Positions 10,960-21,345 of a stretch of 64,000 bases of DNA are shown here, in pieces. Below the pieces are notes generated by a model, which worked only from the letters and a program-made list of their open reading frames with translations, made no database searches and was not told the DNA's origin. The position numbers were made by a program, and so were the translations under genes. Position 1 is the stretch's first letter. The number at the start of each line of letters is the position of its first letter. This stretch comes from Pomphorhynchus laevis (Eukaryota; Acanthocephala; Palaeacanthocephala; Echinorhynchida; Pomphorhynchidae), in the NCBI GenBank assembly GCA_012934845.2, contig WNNJ02000401.1:124001-188000 (forward strand). Direction: 5' to 3'.

Positions 10960-11692
10960 ACATTATACAAACTTTATGCAATTGCAAAAGTCTTAATTCT
11001 GATAAAGTAAAGAACATATATGCACTCATAATATAAAATTAATTGTTAATATTGAATTCAGGAAAATGCTATTAATGCATTTAATGGCATCAACCACGAG
11101 GCTGCACTTCACAATATCAAATTTCTTTGTCCGGCGTTAACATGCATCATGAGCAACCTCAACTCCTCTGAGACACGTTTGGTGCTGGTCGAAGACACAC
11201 TGCTCTCTCGGGTATAAATATAGATAAAATAACAATAGAAATAAAATTTACAATTCGTTATATATTGAATTAAATGCTTACTTTGATAAGTTTATTAATA
11301 GTAAAAGCTTAAATACATCAAAGATAAACATTTGGAAAACTTATATACTGGATAAAATTAAAAAGAAAATGAAAATAACAAACAATTATAAAAGGAAAGA
11401 TCAAATTAATAAACATATGTTTACAGAAATAACAAAATTAAAGCATAACTATATAATAAGGTATAAGCTATTACCACTATTAGGACGAAAAATTTGTAAT
11501 TATAATACAGAATTTAAATCACATTATGAAACGATAATATTAGAAACATAATGGAAACAGAATGCAATTGTAAAAGTCTTAATTTTGATAAAGTAAATGA
11601 ACATATATGTACTCATAATCTAAAATTAATTGAAAACAATGAATTAAGGAAAATGCTTTCCAATGGGTATAAATATAGATTAAAGACATTTT
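10960..11692 (+). pseudogene. PLE N-terminal region, rearranged partial copies
   Basis: Two partial copies of a PLE 5' coding region lie head to tail. Recognisable parts are CNCKSLNFDKVNEHICTHNL followed by LIENNELRKMLSNGYKYR (11550-11690), like the conserved H-x-x-T-x-x-L ... L-x-x-GP-x-YR stretch near the N terminus of Penelope-like proteins, and ILDKIKKKMKITNNYKRKDQ (about 11350-11410), which also occurs next to the RT copies at 18.8 and 51.8 kb. A 144-bp LINE fragment sits inside the first copy. Head-to-tail partial copies are usual for PLEs. It is broken in several places. Confidence 0.55.
11068..11211 (+). pseudogene. LINE-A RT fragment nested in PLE sequence
   Basis: An open stretch reads AINAFNGINHEAALHNIKFL and later LVLVEDTLLSR. 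This is the RT motif-A region (DAKNAFNSINR-type) up to the segment before motif B of a LINE-A relative. It differs from the LINE-A copy that follows on the opposite strand, so it comes from another subfamily. It interrupts the PLE words GGAAAATGCT and GGGTATAAATATAG, which are nearly contiguous at 11650-11676. Confidence 0.6.
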
Positions 11693-11744
11693 TTTAATTA
11701 TTTTTTTTAAATGCATGGTATAATAAAGTGTGCCCTTAATGAAG

Positions 11745-14485
11745 CTCACCTTCCTCTTATGCAGTAGGAGGCAGCACGGCATAAGCAGAAAGCTAACACT
11801 CGCTTTAGTCTGCACAAACATTCAGCATAGGGACGTTCATGTTTAATTGCTTGTTTTCTTGCAATTGCCTTCAAAAGATTTAAGGCATTTGGACCGATTC
11901 CACCGGAACAAGTAAATATTGCAGGCATAAATGTGCCCCGTTCGATAACCCTGATTCGTTCATCATATTTGGCACGTTTTCGTAATTCGTGATATTCAAA
12001 CGCAGATGACGTCGATTATGAGTGTGAATTGGCGTTGCGGTTAAACACTACGACACCTATATATGTCCGCTCAAAACGCCTCCCTGTTAGACCTGCACAA
12101 GCAATGTCTAGTCTTGCCTCGTCATTAATCTCGTCGTTGAACGTTTAAACTAAATGAACTCTTGAACCCTCTGTATCAATGGTTCGACCACCACATCATT
12201 GCATACGTCCGATAGTTCCTCAGCGATTTTATCTCTGACTTCATTGTGTCGAGCAATTGACTGACCTCCGCGTTTACATGATAATAGGTGGTTTATGCCC
12301 GCTTTAGCACTACATTGACATTCAGTAACAGTGATATCCTTTGGTTCCTATCCGTATCTGGTTGTGACTCCATCCCATAATTCTCTAGGTGATAGAAATA
12401 ATTGTGCATGTTTGAGTCGTAGTGCGCTTAATTACGTAGAAGAACCTGGAATAGCTGCAAAGTCTAATGCACGTATAAATCTTGTGCATAATCGTGGCTT
12501 CACGCGTGCAAACTTTTTCTCGAAAGCTTCATTTTTTCATTTGTTATGAGAGCGAATAGCTCATTTGGCAGCCATCGCAACACATTTCCTTTTTATCTAG
12601 AAGAATATGCATCCGAAATACGTTGCGAAGCATTTAATTCCAGATCACTCACGAAAAAGAATCCACAATGTCAATTCCACCTAGACTTGCAGGCAGTGTA
12701 AGAACCGCAATTGTGTCCACGTCCATCTCCTGGTTCAATATCGCTGGAAGCAATCGTTTTAGTATCACATCATAGATATGGACAATGTCAGAAGATTGAC
12801 AATCCTTGTTTCGAAAAAAGTGAAGCCATTTCCATTGTGTTGAGTGTCTTTTTTCCTGCAAATGCCACCTGAGGATAATATCTTCAAACTGTAACATTCA
12901 GTAACGTCCATACTTTAGAGAAATCTTCTGGCGTTCCGATAAAGTTGACGTCATCGGCATACCACTTTTGTGCCACACTGGGACAGTGCTTATTTATCAG
13001 TTTGATCAATGGTATTGATGCCATTGCAAACGTCGCCATCGCAATGAATCACCCTAAGTGAACCCCTCGCGAGAATAAAGTATGTCATTATCTACGACCA
13101 GATGATCATCTGTTGAATATACATTCCGCAGCATATGTGCCAAGGCTGGGCAAGTATACTGAATGTTGTGTATGAACATGTGTCTGTTGATGCTCTTAAA
13201 TGGTTTTTTTTGCGTCGACTGCCAAAATTCCATAATTTGGATTATTCGCATATTTTCCCTTAGTGAATGAACCACGTGATCCAATCCGATTCGCTGTGAA
13301 GTACTCATTTGTGTTGTTCATGCAGCATCTTATAAATCGTGTTTAATGTGGTTAAGGATTGCCTTGCGCATGATCCGACTTGAACATCAGCCACTGTGAT
13401 CGGCCTCACACCTCCACTTTCTTTGACAAAGGAATTAACCTGCATGCCACAAAGCCTTCCATAATCGATGGATGAACGTCTGCGGATGCTATGTGCTTTG
13501 TAAAGTCGGCGAGGGCGTCAGCTAGAGTTTTAGAATACCTAGAGAACATCGTAAGCATCCTTCGCCATGCAGCCGAATCAAGCCATGACGGTCCTGCACT
13601 GCCTGATGTCTTTTAAACTGCGCGTAATATAGAGTCACTATCAATATTAAAAAATAACGAGGAATGATTATCCCGAGCTTCCGGAATCTTTTCCTGGAAG
13701 ATAACTTCATCCACTGCTGCGACTAGATCCGGATGTAATTACTGAAGAGTTTCTCTTAAGGAGATCCTATTTATAATTGTACATGTTGGTAAAACCGTAC
13801 ACCTTGACTTGCTTTCCAGGATCGATGCCGCAGCCCTTACTTTTCCGCAATACATCAAAAGACAGTTTAATCCATTCCTGCTCTTTTAGAACTAAATTTG
13901 AATTTTCGTTTTCTAAATGTTCCTTTAGTATACGAGCTTCGTAGTAAAGTTCCCTTATATGCCGTTTTTCTATTGTTGCATTCTCCGCTCCAAAACTTTA
14001 CGGTTTGGCGATATTTTGCATGTTGGAAGCTTTTGAAGTACGCACCTTGTAAAAATTGTAGCGGTTTTCAGACAATAATTATCCGGGTGATCCCGATCAA
14101 CGACACTCCTGTAAATCGAAGCAAAGGTTTCTATCGCAGTGTTGCTTGCGTTCCATTTTTAAATGTTAACAGCGTTTGCCCCTCCAGTGTATAACTTCTT
14201 CGTAAATGTTCTGCAGAATCATTTCTTTTGAAGTATTCGGTATATATCGGGATTATGTTGTCGTATAGTCGTTGAAACGTACTGCTGGATGTTCTGAACT
14301 TATTTTGGGTGTGTCAACGTCAGTTACTGCCGCATTGATATGTCCTCGATTATTGCCTTTAGTAGCAGCACTGTCTGTACAATGTTTCGATGTTTTGGCA
14401 CATTTGTAACCCTTGCAGACGGCGTTCTGTCCGTTACATCCACAGCATTCGGGGGAGCTGCGGGGTTTCCCTTTTGTCATAGCAG
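11745..14485 (-). pseudogene. LINE-A, nearly full-length broken copy
   Basis: On the minus strand the protein order can be followed through several frames. A Cys-rich N terminus (CCGCNGQNAVCKGYKCAK, 14253-14480) is followed by TSGSAGPSWLDSAAWRRML near 13.6 kb; by GFVACRLIPLSK with a diverged VRPI stretch near 13.4 kb (RT fingers); and by VDAKK and INRHMFIHNIQYTCP (motif A, 13.05-13.31 kb). Next come SREGFT (motif B), WYADDVNF near 12.95 kb (motif C, intact YADD), TLPASLGGIDIVDSF and a zinc knuckle plus RHN block near 12.25 kb. The end is SYCIRGR at 11.75 kb. No AP-endonuclease domain is seen, so the enzyme for target cutting would be the C-terminal restriction-like domain, as in the R2/R4 group. 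Several frameshifts and stops are present. An A-rich run at 11693-11711 may be its tail. Confidence 0.7.
13524..13710 (-). other. Part of LINE-A outside the inverted duplication
   Basis: The frame 13522-13710 and its neighbours hold the linker before the RT fingers of the LINE-A copy (KTLADALADF near 13.5 kb). It marks the point where the inverted duplication stops in the middle of the element, so the right arm at 56.3 kb is the truncated one. Confidence 0.6.
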
Positions 14486-14526
14486 GATTGTGTATGTTAT
14501 CAATCTCTCAAATGTGCTTTAAGCTG
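14399..14526 (-). repeat. Direct repeat, copy 1 (LINE-A N terminus)
   Basis: This ~128-bp segment recurs at 14969-15096 almost unchanged and encodes MTKGKPRSSPECCGCNGQN on the minus strand in both places. The two copies bracket a ~440-bp patchwork of PLE and LINE pieces. Confidence 0.85.
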
Positions 14527-14584
14527 TTAAAATTTTGTTTGATAGCAGACACTTATAACTTAGAAATTATAATCAAGAAAGTTT

Positions 14585-14680
14585 AAACTTTCTTGATAGG
14601 AGGTAACAATAGCCCAATTATAGCTGACTTATTTTTAAGCTTTATAGAATATGAATTTGTTCATAACTGCTAAATAATAA
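14585..14680 (+). pseudogene. PLE RT motif-B fragment
   Basis: A stretch containing GGAGGTAACAATAGCCCAAT and encoding SPIIADLFLSFIEYEFVHN, the motif-B region of the main PLE family of this window. It is only about 95 bp long and sits between the two direct repeats. Confidence 0.7.
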
Positions 14681-14749
14681 TTATTATTTTTTTAATAAAA
14701 AATTCTTTTCGCTCAATCGTATGCTTGTGGTATCCTCGCATCCGTTTTT

Positions 14750-14960
14750 GCCAGCAATGAAGAAAGAAAAAAGGCGAAATACAGTGAACGCATAATGAGT
14801 CTTGAACGGAGCAGATTCGTGCCTCTCGTCTTCTCCACGTCGGATGGTATGGGCGACGAGATGAGACTATTTCTGAAATCCCTATCTGCGATTAAGACAG
14901 CAATATTGCGCTCAAGACAGCAATATTCCAAAATTTTGGCACTAATGAAAAAAAATTTCG
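14750..14960 (+). pseudogene. LINE-A C-terminal fragment, opposite strand to its neighbours
   Basis: The plus strand reads KAKYSERIMSLERSRFVPLV followed by FSTSDGMGDEM. This is the conserved C-terminal block of LINE-A (compare KYQERVTAIERANFAPIVL in the 15.4-kb copy). It is open for 60 codons, but the frame ends in unrelated sequence. It lies between the direct repeats and in inverse orientation to the LINE-A copies on both sides. Confidence 0.65.
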
Positions 14961-14968
14961 TTTTGGCA

Positions 14969-15096
14969 CATTTGTAACCCTTGCAGACGGCGTTCTGTCC
15001 GTTACATCCACAGCATTCGGGAGAGCTGCGGGGTTTCCCTTTTGTCATAGCAGGATTGTGTATTTTATCAATCTCTCAAATGTGCTTTAAGCTGTT
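14969..15096 (-). repeat. Direct repeat, copy 2 (LINE-A N terminus)
   Basis: Second copy of the 14399-14526 repeat, again with the Cys-rich N terminus on the minus strand. After it, 15097-15325 has no recognisable coding sequence. Confidence 0.85.
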
Positions 15097-15325
15097 GCTC
15101 GATCCTCTTCTATTTGTCTAAGATCGCCCCTTTCTCGCTGTGGAATGCCTGTAGGGTATTTTCCAACCACCACGCATCCAATCACAGAATAATGACAAGA
15201 TCATAATTGATTGCACAAAGGCCCATTTGAGGAAAGCGAAAATTGTATAATAAATTATGCTTATTAAAAAAATTCTTTTATTAAAAAAAATCAGAAACAC
15301 ATGAAACAAATAAAAAAATTATATT

Positions 15326-16690
15326 TTTTTTTTTTTTTTTTTTAATAATTGATTTTTTTTGAAAAAAAAACAAACAAATATAGTTATACTATAAATTTTA
15401 GTTCATTGAGTTTGCAGGTCGATGTCGAGCAGAACGAGGACCGCGAATACACATCGAAATTGAACGAGCCAACTGAATTCCAATCTTTGACCGTAATTTT
15501 GTCAATTCTTCTGAGTAGGAATGATTGTTTTTTATTGCCATCTTCTGTGCAATTCTCTGAATTAATTGTGCAGATGATTTTACTGCTCCACCGAAACATG
15601 ATAACACGATAGGTGCGAAATTCGCCCTCTCTATGGCAGTTACTCTCTCTTGATACTTAGCGAATTTACGTGTTTCGTGATATGTAAAAGCAGCCCCAGC
15701 GGATTTCGAAAGGTTGGACGGAGCGAAAACGTTAAAAACGCAAGTATCAAATAAAGTTCGCTCCGAACGACTTCCATAAAAACCACAGCAGGCGATATCC
15801 AAACGTGCATCATGAGCGCGAGATGTAGATATGCGCTCGAAATGAATACTAGAATTTACTGGCAGTAGTGTTGGCTCTTTTTGCACATTATCACATATTT
15901 CTGTCAAGGTTTTAGAAAATATATCACGAATTGAATCATGTCTTATCGATGGATGACCTCCGGTGGGACAAGTAAGTAAATGAGCCAGATAATTATGTTC
16001 ACCGCATAGGCAATGAGAGGGCGCGTCTAGTGATAGTCTATGATATCGAGCTGCAAGTGCGTCACGAAATTCTACATTGCTTACTCGAGTCCAACGATCA
16101 CTCGTAGGATATGTGGAGAACCTTAACGAGGCACCTTTGACTTGTAGATGTTCCATAATACGTAACAAATTGTCACCAACATTAGCTACTCGATCTCTAA
16201 GCAATGACTTTTGAAGATCAATCTTTGAAGTGCCTATAAGGGCAATGCGTTTGGCTTGTTCAGTCCTCAAGTCCACACCGTATAAGCCATTTAAATAAGA
16301 AAGGCATATATCTTTTGAGCTTTTATGCTCTTCTATCGCAGTAAAACGTGGGTCAGCAATACCTAGACCACCTAGTCTTATCGGAAGGGAAAATAACGGC
16401 CATAAATAATCGTCGTCAGGCAATTTCAAATTAAAAAGCTTCTCAAAACGCTTCTGAATGGTGTCATTGAGATCATCGAAGCTAACAATTGAACAGTTTG
16501 TGGTTCGTTGCCAGTGAATCCATTTATGATGAAACGATCTGATCATACCAGCATAGCTTACCTGCAAATCAAGAATACCCACGTCAGCAAGACGATTTAG
16601 TAATGAGCAATATTTAGAGATCTTTTGTTCCGTTGTTTTATTTATATAATCATCTGTTCCAATTGAAGCATAAGTGCCATCGACAAAAAT
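15326..16690 (-). pseudogene. LINE-A, 5'-truncated copy with long open C-terminal half and poly(A) tail
   Basis: A 394-codon open frame (16582 to 15398), open upstream to about 16690 without a start codon. It covers the RT thumb and linker (LPIRLGGLGIADPRF near residue 67), then a zinc knuckle at about residues 191-205 (C-x-C-x7-H-x3-C, CLCGEHNYLAHLLTC). This is followed by GGHPSIRHDSIRD and by RLDIACCGF near residue 262, which together look like the R-H ... D core of a restriction-like endonuclease. The end is a conserved block finishing SMCIRGPRSARHRP. The RT catalytic motifs are upstream of the truncation. On the minus strand the 3' end is followed by a run of about 20 A (15326-15344), the mark of target-primed reverse transcription. 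The long intact frame makes this the youngest-looking LINE-A copy here. Confidence 0.75.
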
Positions 16691-16789
16691 GTAAAACTTA
16701 CTAACTTAAAGGATACATATAAAATAACAACTATTAATAGATATATTTACTGTTTTTTTAAGTGTCTCATGCAGACAGGCCACTTACAA

Positions 16790-17975
16790 TTCCATAGAAA
16801 TAAACACGCAAAAATAAAAAATGATGTGTCTGAAGTCCATACTAAGTAGTTTACGTTCGAACGATGAAATTTAGATCTTATTGCTAGCTAGCTGCAGGAC
16901 CTGGTTACTTAGTAAAATTATGTGAAGCATGGATTTAGTGATAGTGAGGTTAAGCTGTCAACGAAGTTTAAAGGGAAGAGAATTCCAAATAAGAGGCATA
17001 TAAATGTTACAGAAACGCATGCTAAAGTTCGACTGATGACGAGGAATGTGTAGTATAAACTGATTGTTTAAGCGACGTGCTCTGAAGGACGAATATTCAG
17101 CACCGTCCAATTTTAGGTGAGGATACGAAGGGGAATGGTAAAGTAAACCAAAATCGAGAACGGCAGCGTTATATAAATCTCGATTTTGTACATTAAGCGA
17201 ATGAAGGTTGATAAGTTCATTGGAGATGGGATCGAATCACTGAGCACCAAAGAAGTATGCATGCTGCAGTGTGAATAAATCGATACAAAGGAGCAGTAAC
17301 ACAAGATAGGGAGTTTTAGAATAGTAAGATGCAATAATAAAGATGAGGTTGCTCGAGGAGGACATTAAAGTGTTGAAAATGGAAAAAATGTGGTTTTTAT
17401 AATGCGACAGATGGCACGAAGAATATGATAACAGGAAAAAAATTTTAGTACGACAGATGGCACGAAGAATATGATAACGAGAATAGAGTTTATAATTATT
17501 CCGAAGATGTTAGCGAATCCACACAAGGAAGGCGACGGCTATTGAAAGATAAAGAAGGAAATATCCACACAAATTTGTGGGATTTATCACCATTCTAATG
17601 AATGAAAGCTGATATAGTGATTCTGGGCAGAATGAAATCGATGCGAAGAGGTTTTATAACTGAGGTTGATGATGAATTGGGTGCGGATAATAGATAATGA
17701 TGCCATCTGCATATTGCATGACATACCATTTGAATACTAAGCAAAGTTGACGAAATGTCCAAGGCGAATAGAGTATAGAACCTTACGGTACACCCCAAGG
17801 TATAGCAAAAGACGCACTAACTACATTGCTGGATAATACATATCATCCATCAATGTAGCTAGTGACTTCCATATCATATTTGTCGACGTGTTCTTAATTA
17901 ATTCGAACTAAAAGACCATTTGTGGTTAGATATTTCGGGGTCACTGAACACAAAAATAACGATGCTGGTAGGATT
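16790..17975 (-). pseudogene. CR1-like LINE, RT catalytic region to 3' end
   Basis: The minus strand reads AIPWGVP..GSILYSPWTF near 17.8 kb (RT motif B, usually GVPQGSVLGPLLF) with an interrupting stop, and then VMQYADGIIIYYP (motif C, YADG instead of YADD). Farther on, across frames, are SILKLPILCYCSFV, YPHLKLDGAEYSSFRARRLN and MPLIWNSLPFKLR. The last of these is the usual C-terminal W-N-x-LP-x-x-LR motif of CR1/Jockey-type LINEs. The upstream half is missing. It is broken by several frameshifts and stops. Confidence 0.55.
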
Positions 17976-18109
17976 TGAGGATACAATCAAGGACATCCAA
18001 CTGATGATTTCAGAAGGAATGATTAAATACTCGTAATACTCGAATGACTATTTAATGACTATTTATATTTAAACGGACATTAAAAACACCTGTAAAGCAA
18101 GTTAAATGA

Positions 18110-18920
18110 TATTATGATGAAATAAGTTAATTATAATGATTAAAATGTAAATCCAACATATGAACGTGGTGAGTTGAGTTTAGAAACAATTATTACAAGT
18201 CACTGTTCTATAATGGATAAAAAGGGTATAAAGGTTGAATCAGATAATAAAACTATACCTATATTATATTGGAATCCAAAATTACATAAAAATCCAATAA
18301 AACCTAGGTTCATATGTAGTGATTATAAATGTACATCAAAACCACTTTCTGTCCATATGAATAAAAGACTTAAAGTAATTAAAGCACACTTCAAAAAATA
18401 TTGCAAGGTAATCGAAATTAATACTGGTATAAAACACTATTTCAGTATTAATTCTACAAAAGAATTTTTAGAACAGACAAAAGGAATAAATTTTCAGAAT
18501 ATAAATACGTACGATTTTAGTACGCTTTATACAAATCTAGATGTAGAGGATATTAAAGATGTACTAGTAAAATTAATTAATCTTATATTCGGAAAGATAT
18601 ATACATATATACGTTATAATAATTATAACGCCTATCTAACAAAAATTAAACCATCAAGTAAATATAAATATATGGATAAAATTGAATTTAAAGAATCCTT
18701 AAATATTTTGATAAATCAAAATTATTTAAAGACATGGACATATATATTTAGACAAATAAAAGGTGTTCAATATGTATAATAAAAGGTGTTCTTATATATT
18801 AGATAAGATTAGAGAGAAAATTAGAATAACAAACAATTATAAACGGAAAGATCAAATTAATAAAGATATGTATACAGAACTTACACACTTTAAAAAATAT
18901 TTACAGATTAAACACACAAT
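18110..18920 (+). pseudogene. PLE reverse transcriptase, N-terminal half
   Basis: A 201-codon frame (18174-18779) encodes the first half of a Penelope-like RT: IPILYWNPKLHKNP (the Y-x-x-PK-x-HK signature), KPRFICS, and YDFSTLYTNLD (motif A, catalytic Asp with D-x-S-x-x-Y-x-x-L). It ends at the QIKGV segment that precedes motif B. After 18780 the sequence jumps to a PLE 5' piece (ILDKIREKIRITNNYKRKDQ) and then to the minisatellite. The catalytic YIDD half is missing, so the copy is broken. Confidence 0.75.
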
Positions 18921-19197
18921 CAATCCAGCTCCAGATCAATCCAGTTCCAGATCAATTCAGCTCCAGATCAATCACGTCCAAGATCAATCCAGTTCCAGAT
19001 CAATCCAGTTCCAGATCAATCCAGTTCCAGATCAATCCAGTTCCAGATCAATCCAGTTCCAGATCAATCCAGTTCCAGATCAATCCAGTTCCAGATCAAT
19101 CCAGTTCCAGATCAATCCAGTTCCAGATCAATCCAGTTCCAGATCAATCCAGTTCCAGATCAATCCAGTTCCAGATCAATCAAGTTTCAGATCAAAT
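18921..19197. repeat. 16-bp minisatellite (CCAGTTCCAGATCAAT), array A
   Basis: About 17 tandem units of CCAGTTCCAGATCAAT, the first few diverged (CTCCAG and CGTCCAAG forms). It stands immediately before the CR1-like LINE, as does array B at 22.6 kb, so it may be part of that element's 5' region. The long open frame through it is only the consequence of a repeat without stops. Confidence 0.95.
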
Positions 19198-19199
19198 TA

Positions 19200-21345
19200 G
19201 CAAATGTAACAGTTTTAACACACAAGGACGTCGATGGGAGGACGTAAGAAGACATCTACGACCGACATCAACTGTGCTCAACTACAAATACAGTGCTCGG
19301 TACACGAATGCAGCGTCTGGACACAATCGCATGCGACAGCAGGAAGTCTAAAGAAGACTTCCTATGCGGCTCTTGTGCTAACAAACTCATACGCGACCTC
19401 TCCCATAAGAACATATCAACCTCCAACGTGTCCAATCAAACCACTCTAGTCGTTTCTGCTGTCCTTTGTCAACCCGCTGGTCCTGTCATCACATGCACTT
19501 CTAATCCCATGTCTTAACTTCCCGACACCCCCGTATATTCCCTTCTGTCTCGTTTCTCAATAACATACATCCCTTAATCGAAATCACCAACACCAACATC
19601 CACAATCCTTACACTCATAACCTCTCTTCACATGCTCACCACTCTCTATATTATCCAAATCCTCTGTCTTCCACTATTAAACATAATCCCTTGATATCAT
19701 CAACTCCCATCTCTCCTATCGTGATCTCTCCAACTCACGTTACTCGTCCTTCTTTACGGAAACGCTCTCCTTCTTGCGATCGTTGCATCATCGTCACAAA
19801 TATAACTCCTTCCACCTTTTTCTTTCCAAAAGGACGTCTCAACCACGATGTTCCGCATTCAGATCCATCCTCTCGTCTCTTGTTCCTGCAGATATACCAT
19901 CCTTTTTCAACAACATCTCTCCTGTCGCATTCATCCGCCTAAATAAATCTTCTCAATCTAATCCTTTACAGCCCCCTCTCCAAAAATTGTTTTCAAGCAT
20001 TGCTCTCACGCGTTTTATGTCCTCTCCCAACGATTTAAACGCATGTACTCTTCAGCGCCCCATCCGAAATCGCCCAACTCCCATCTGCCCGTATCAAAAA
20101 TCGCAGTCGCGAGGAAAACGGCGAAACATCTATCTCGATCCGAAACATCGACGGAAATTTTCAAAATGTTCACACCCGCCCAAAACTTCGATGGCGCTCC
20201 ACCTTCCCTATGTGGCTTCTCAACTGGCCCCTATCACCACCACACACAGTTTCCGCCTCAAGCTCTTTAACAATTGATTTGTTTACCAAACAATCCGATC
20301 TCATCCTTAACCTATTTACCAAACAATCTATCGATCTCTTTTGCCTCACCGAATCTTGGCACTCCGATTCTGACAACCTCTCCATCCGCCGTTTGCTCTC
20401 TGCCGGTTGCTCACTAGTCGAATACGCTCGACCCCCAGCAAATCCCCTTCTAAATTCTCTCATCATGACGTCATTGTCGCATTCGCCCGTCACCCCGCGT
20501 CTATTCGCAAAATCACTTCCCCTTTCAGTCCTTGCTCGTTTGAACTGCTCACTTGTCGGTCTTCTAACCCGATCACTCTAGATCTCGCCATTGTATACCG
20601 TCCAGGTTCATCAGCTCCTAAATCCTTTTTTTAACGAACTCGCTGACCTTCTGTCTCACTGTTCTCTGTCTTCAATCCAATCAATTGTTCTTAGCGACTT
20701 TAACATCCGCCTCGACCGACCCGCTTTGATCGAGTCCATCCAGTTCATCAACATTCTATCCAACTATAACTACAAATCCATCTCAACTGCCTCCATACAT
20801 ATCCTTGGTAGGGCACTCGACATCATCGCAGTCTCCGATCATTTTGCTTCCTACACCTAACTGTCCATTTTCGATCCTGGTCTATCCGATCACTTTCTTG
20901 TCACCCTTGATCTCACTCACAACCACACCCTCCTCATACACCTAATCTTGCCCAACTCTCCTGGCCCATCATCTACATCGGCATCAAACTCCACCTTCTA
21001 GTAACTTTTCGTCTCACCGCTGTCGGCTCCCCATCGTTCATCAACCTTCCTTTCTTAGACGACAATCGCCCCACCTCGCTATCGCTGCGTTTCCGTCATA
21101 CCCTCTTATTTCACATTCCCAATAACTCCAACAACTATGCTCTCCGGTCCTTTCTCGCCGCCGCCTCACTCCCCTGGAATCAACTCCATCTCGACGTCTG
21201 CCGCGCTTCCACCTTTATCACATTCAAACACCTCCTCCGTCCACACATTCTCGACACATGATTTACATTTTTGTTTTGTTGTGGTCATGAAAGCGTACGC
21301 TGGCACGCTTTCGCCACTTTAGAATAAATCTTTTTTTAATTAAAG
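19200..21345 (+). pseudogene. CR1-like LINE, internally deleted copy
   Basis: It starts like the longer copy at 23.0 kb (MGGRKKTSTTDINCAQLQIQ, 19234) with an ORF1-like region, here spread over several frames. An AP-endonuclease region follows, with LFCLTESWHSDSDNLSIRRL near 20.35 kb, LAIVYRPG near 20.6 kb, IVLSDFNIRLDRP near 20.7 kb and LSDHFLVTLDL near 20.9 kb. At about 20.93 kb the sequence jumps directly to the C-terminal end, so the whole RT domain (about 1.8 kb relative to the second copy) is missing. It closes with the conserved 3' segment ending in AATAAATC and a T-run. Non-autonomous and broken. Confidence 0.7.

Larger units (their letters stand above)
10919..13523. repeat. Large inverted duplication, left arm
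   Basis: This segment matches the reverse complement of 56292-58896. The two coordinates of aligned bases sum to 69815 at every point I compared (for example 11369/58446, 12331/57484 and 13308/56507), so no net indel separates the arms. Only a few single-base differences were found by eye. It contains PLE 5' sequence and most of a LINE-A copy. Beyond 13523 the LINE continues here but not in the other arm. Confidence 0.9.

Noticed and set aside
11369-11551. Small conserved gene (identical 60-codon frame also at 58264-58446)
   Set aside because: The identity is due to the inverted duplication, and the peptide is part of a PLE N-terminal region.
14340-14522. Open frame on the plus strand
   Set aside because: It is the antisense of the LINE-A Cys-rich N terminus and shows no motif of its own.
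15349-15612. Open frames on the plus strand and a second minus frame
   Set aside because: Shadows of the 394-codon LINE-A frame; none has motifs.
18763-19200. 145-codon open frame with repeated Ser/Gln/Asp motif
   Set aside because: It runs through the 16-bp minisatellite, which has no stop codon in this frame. The start lies in PLE sequence and the similar array at 22.6 kb has no matching frame.
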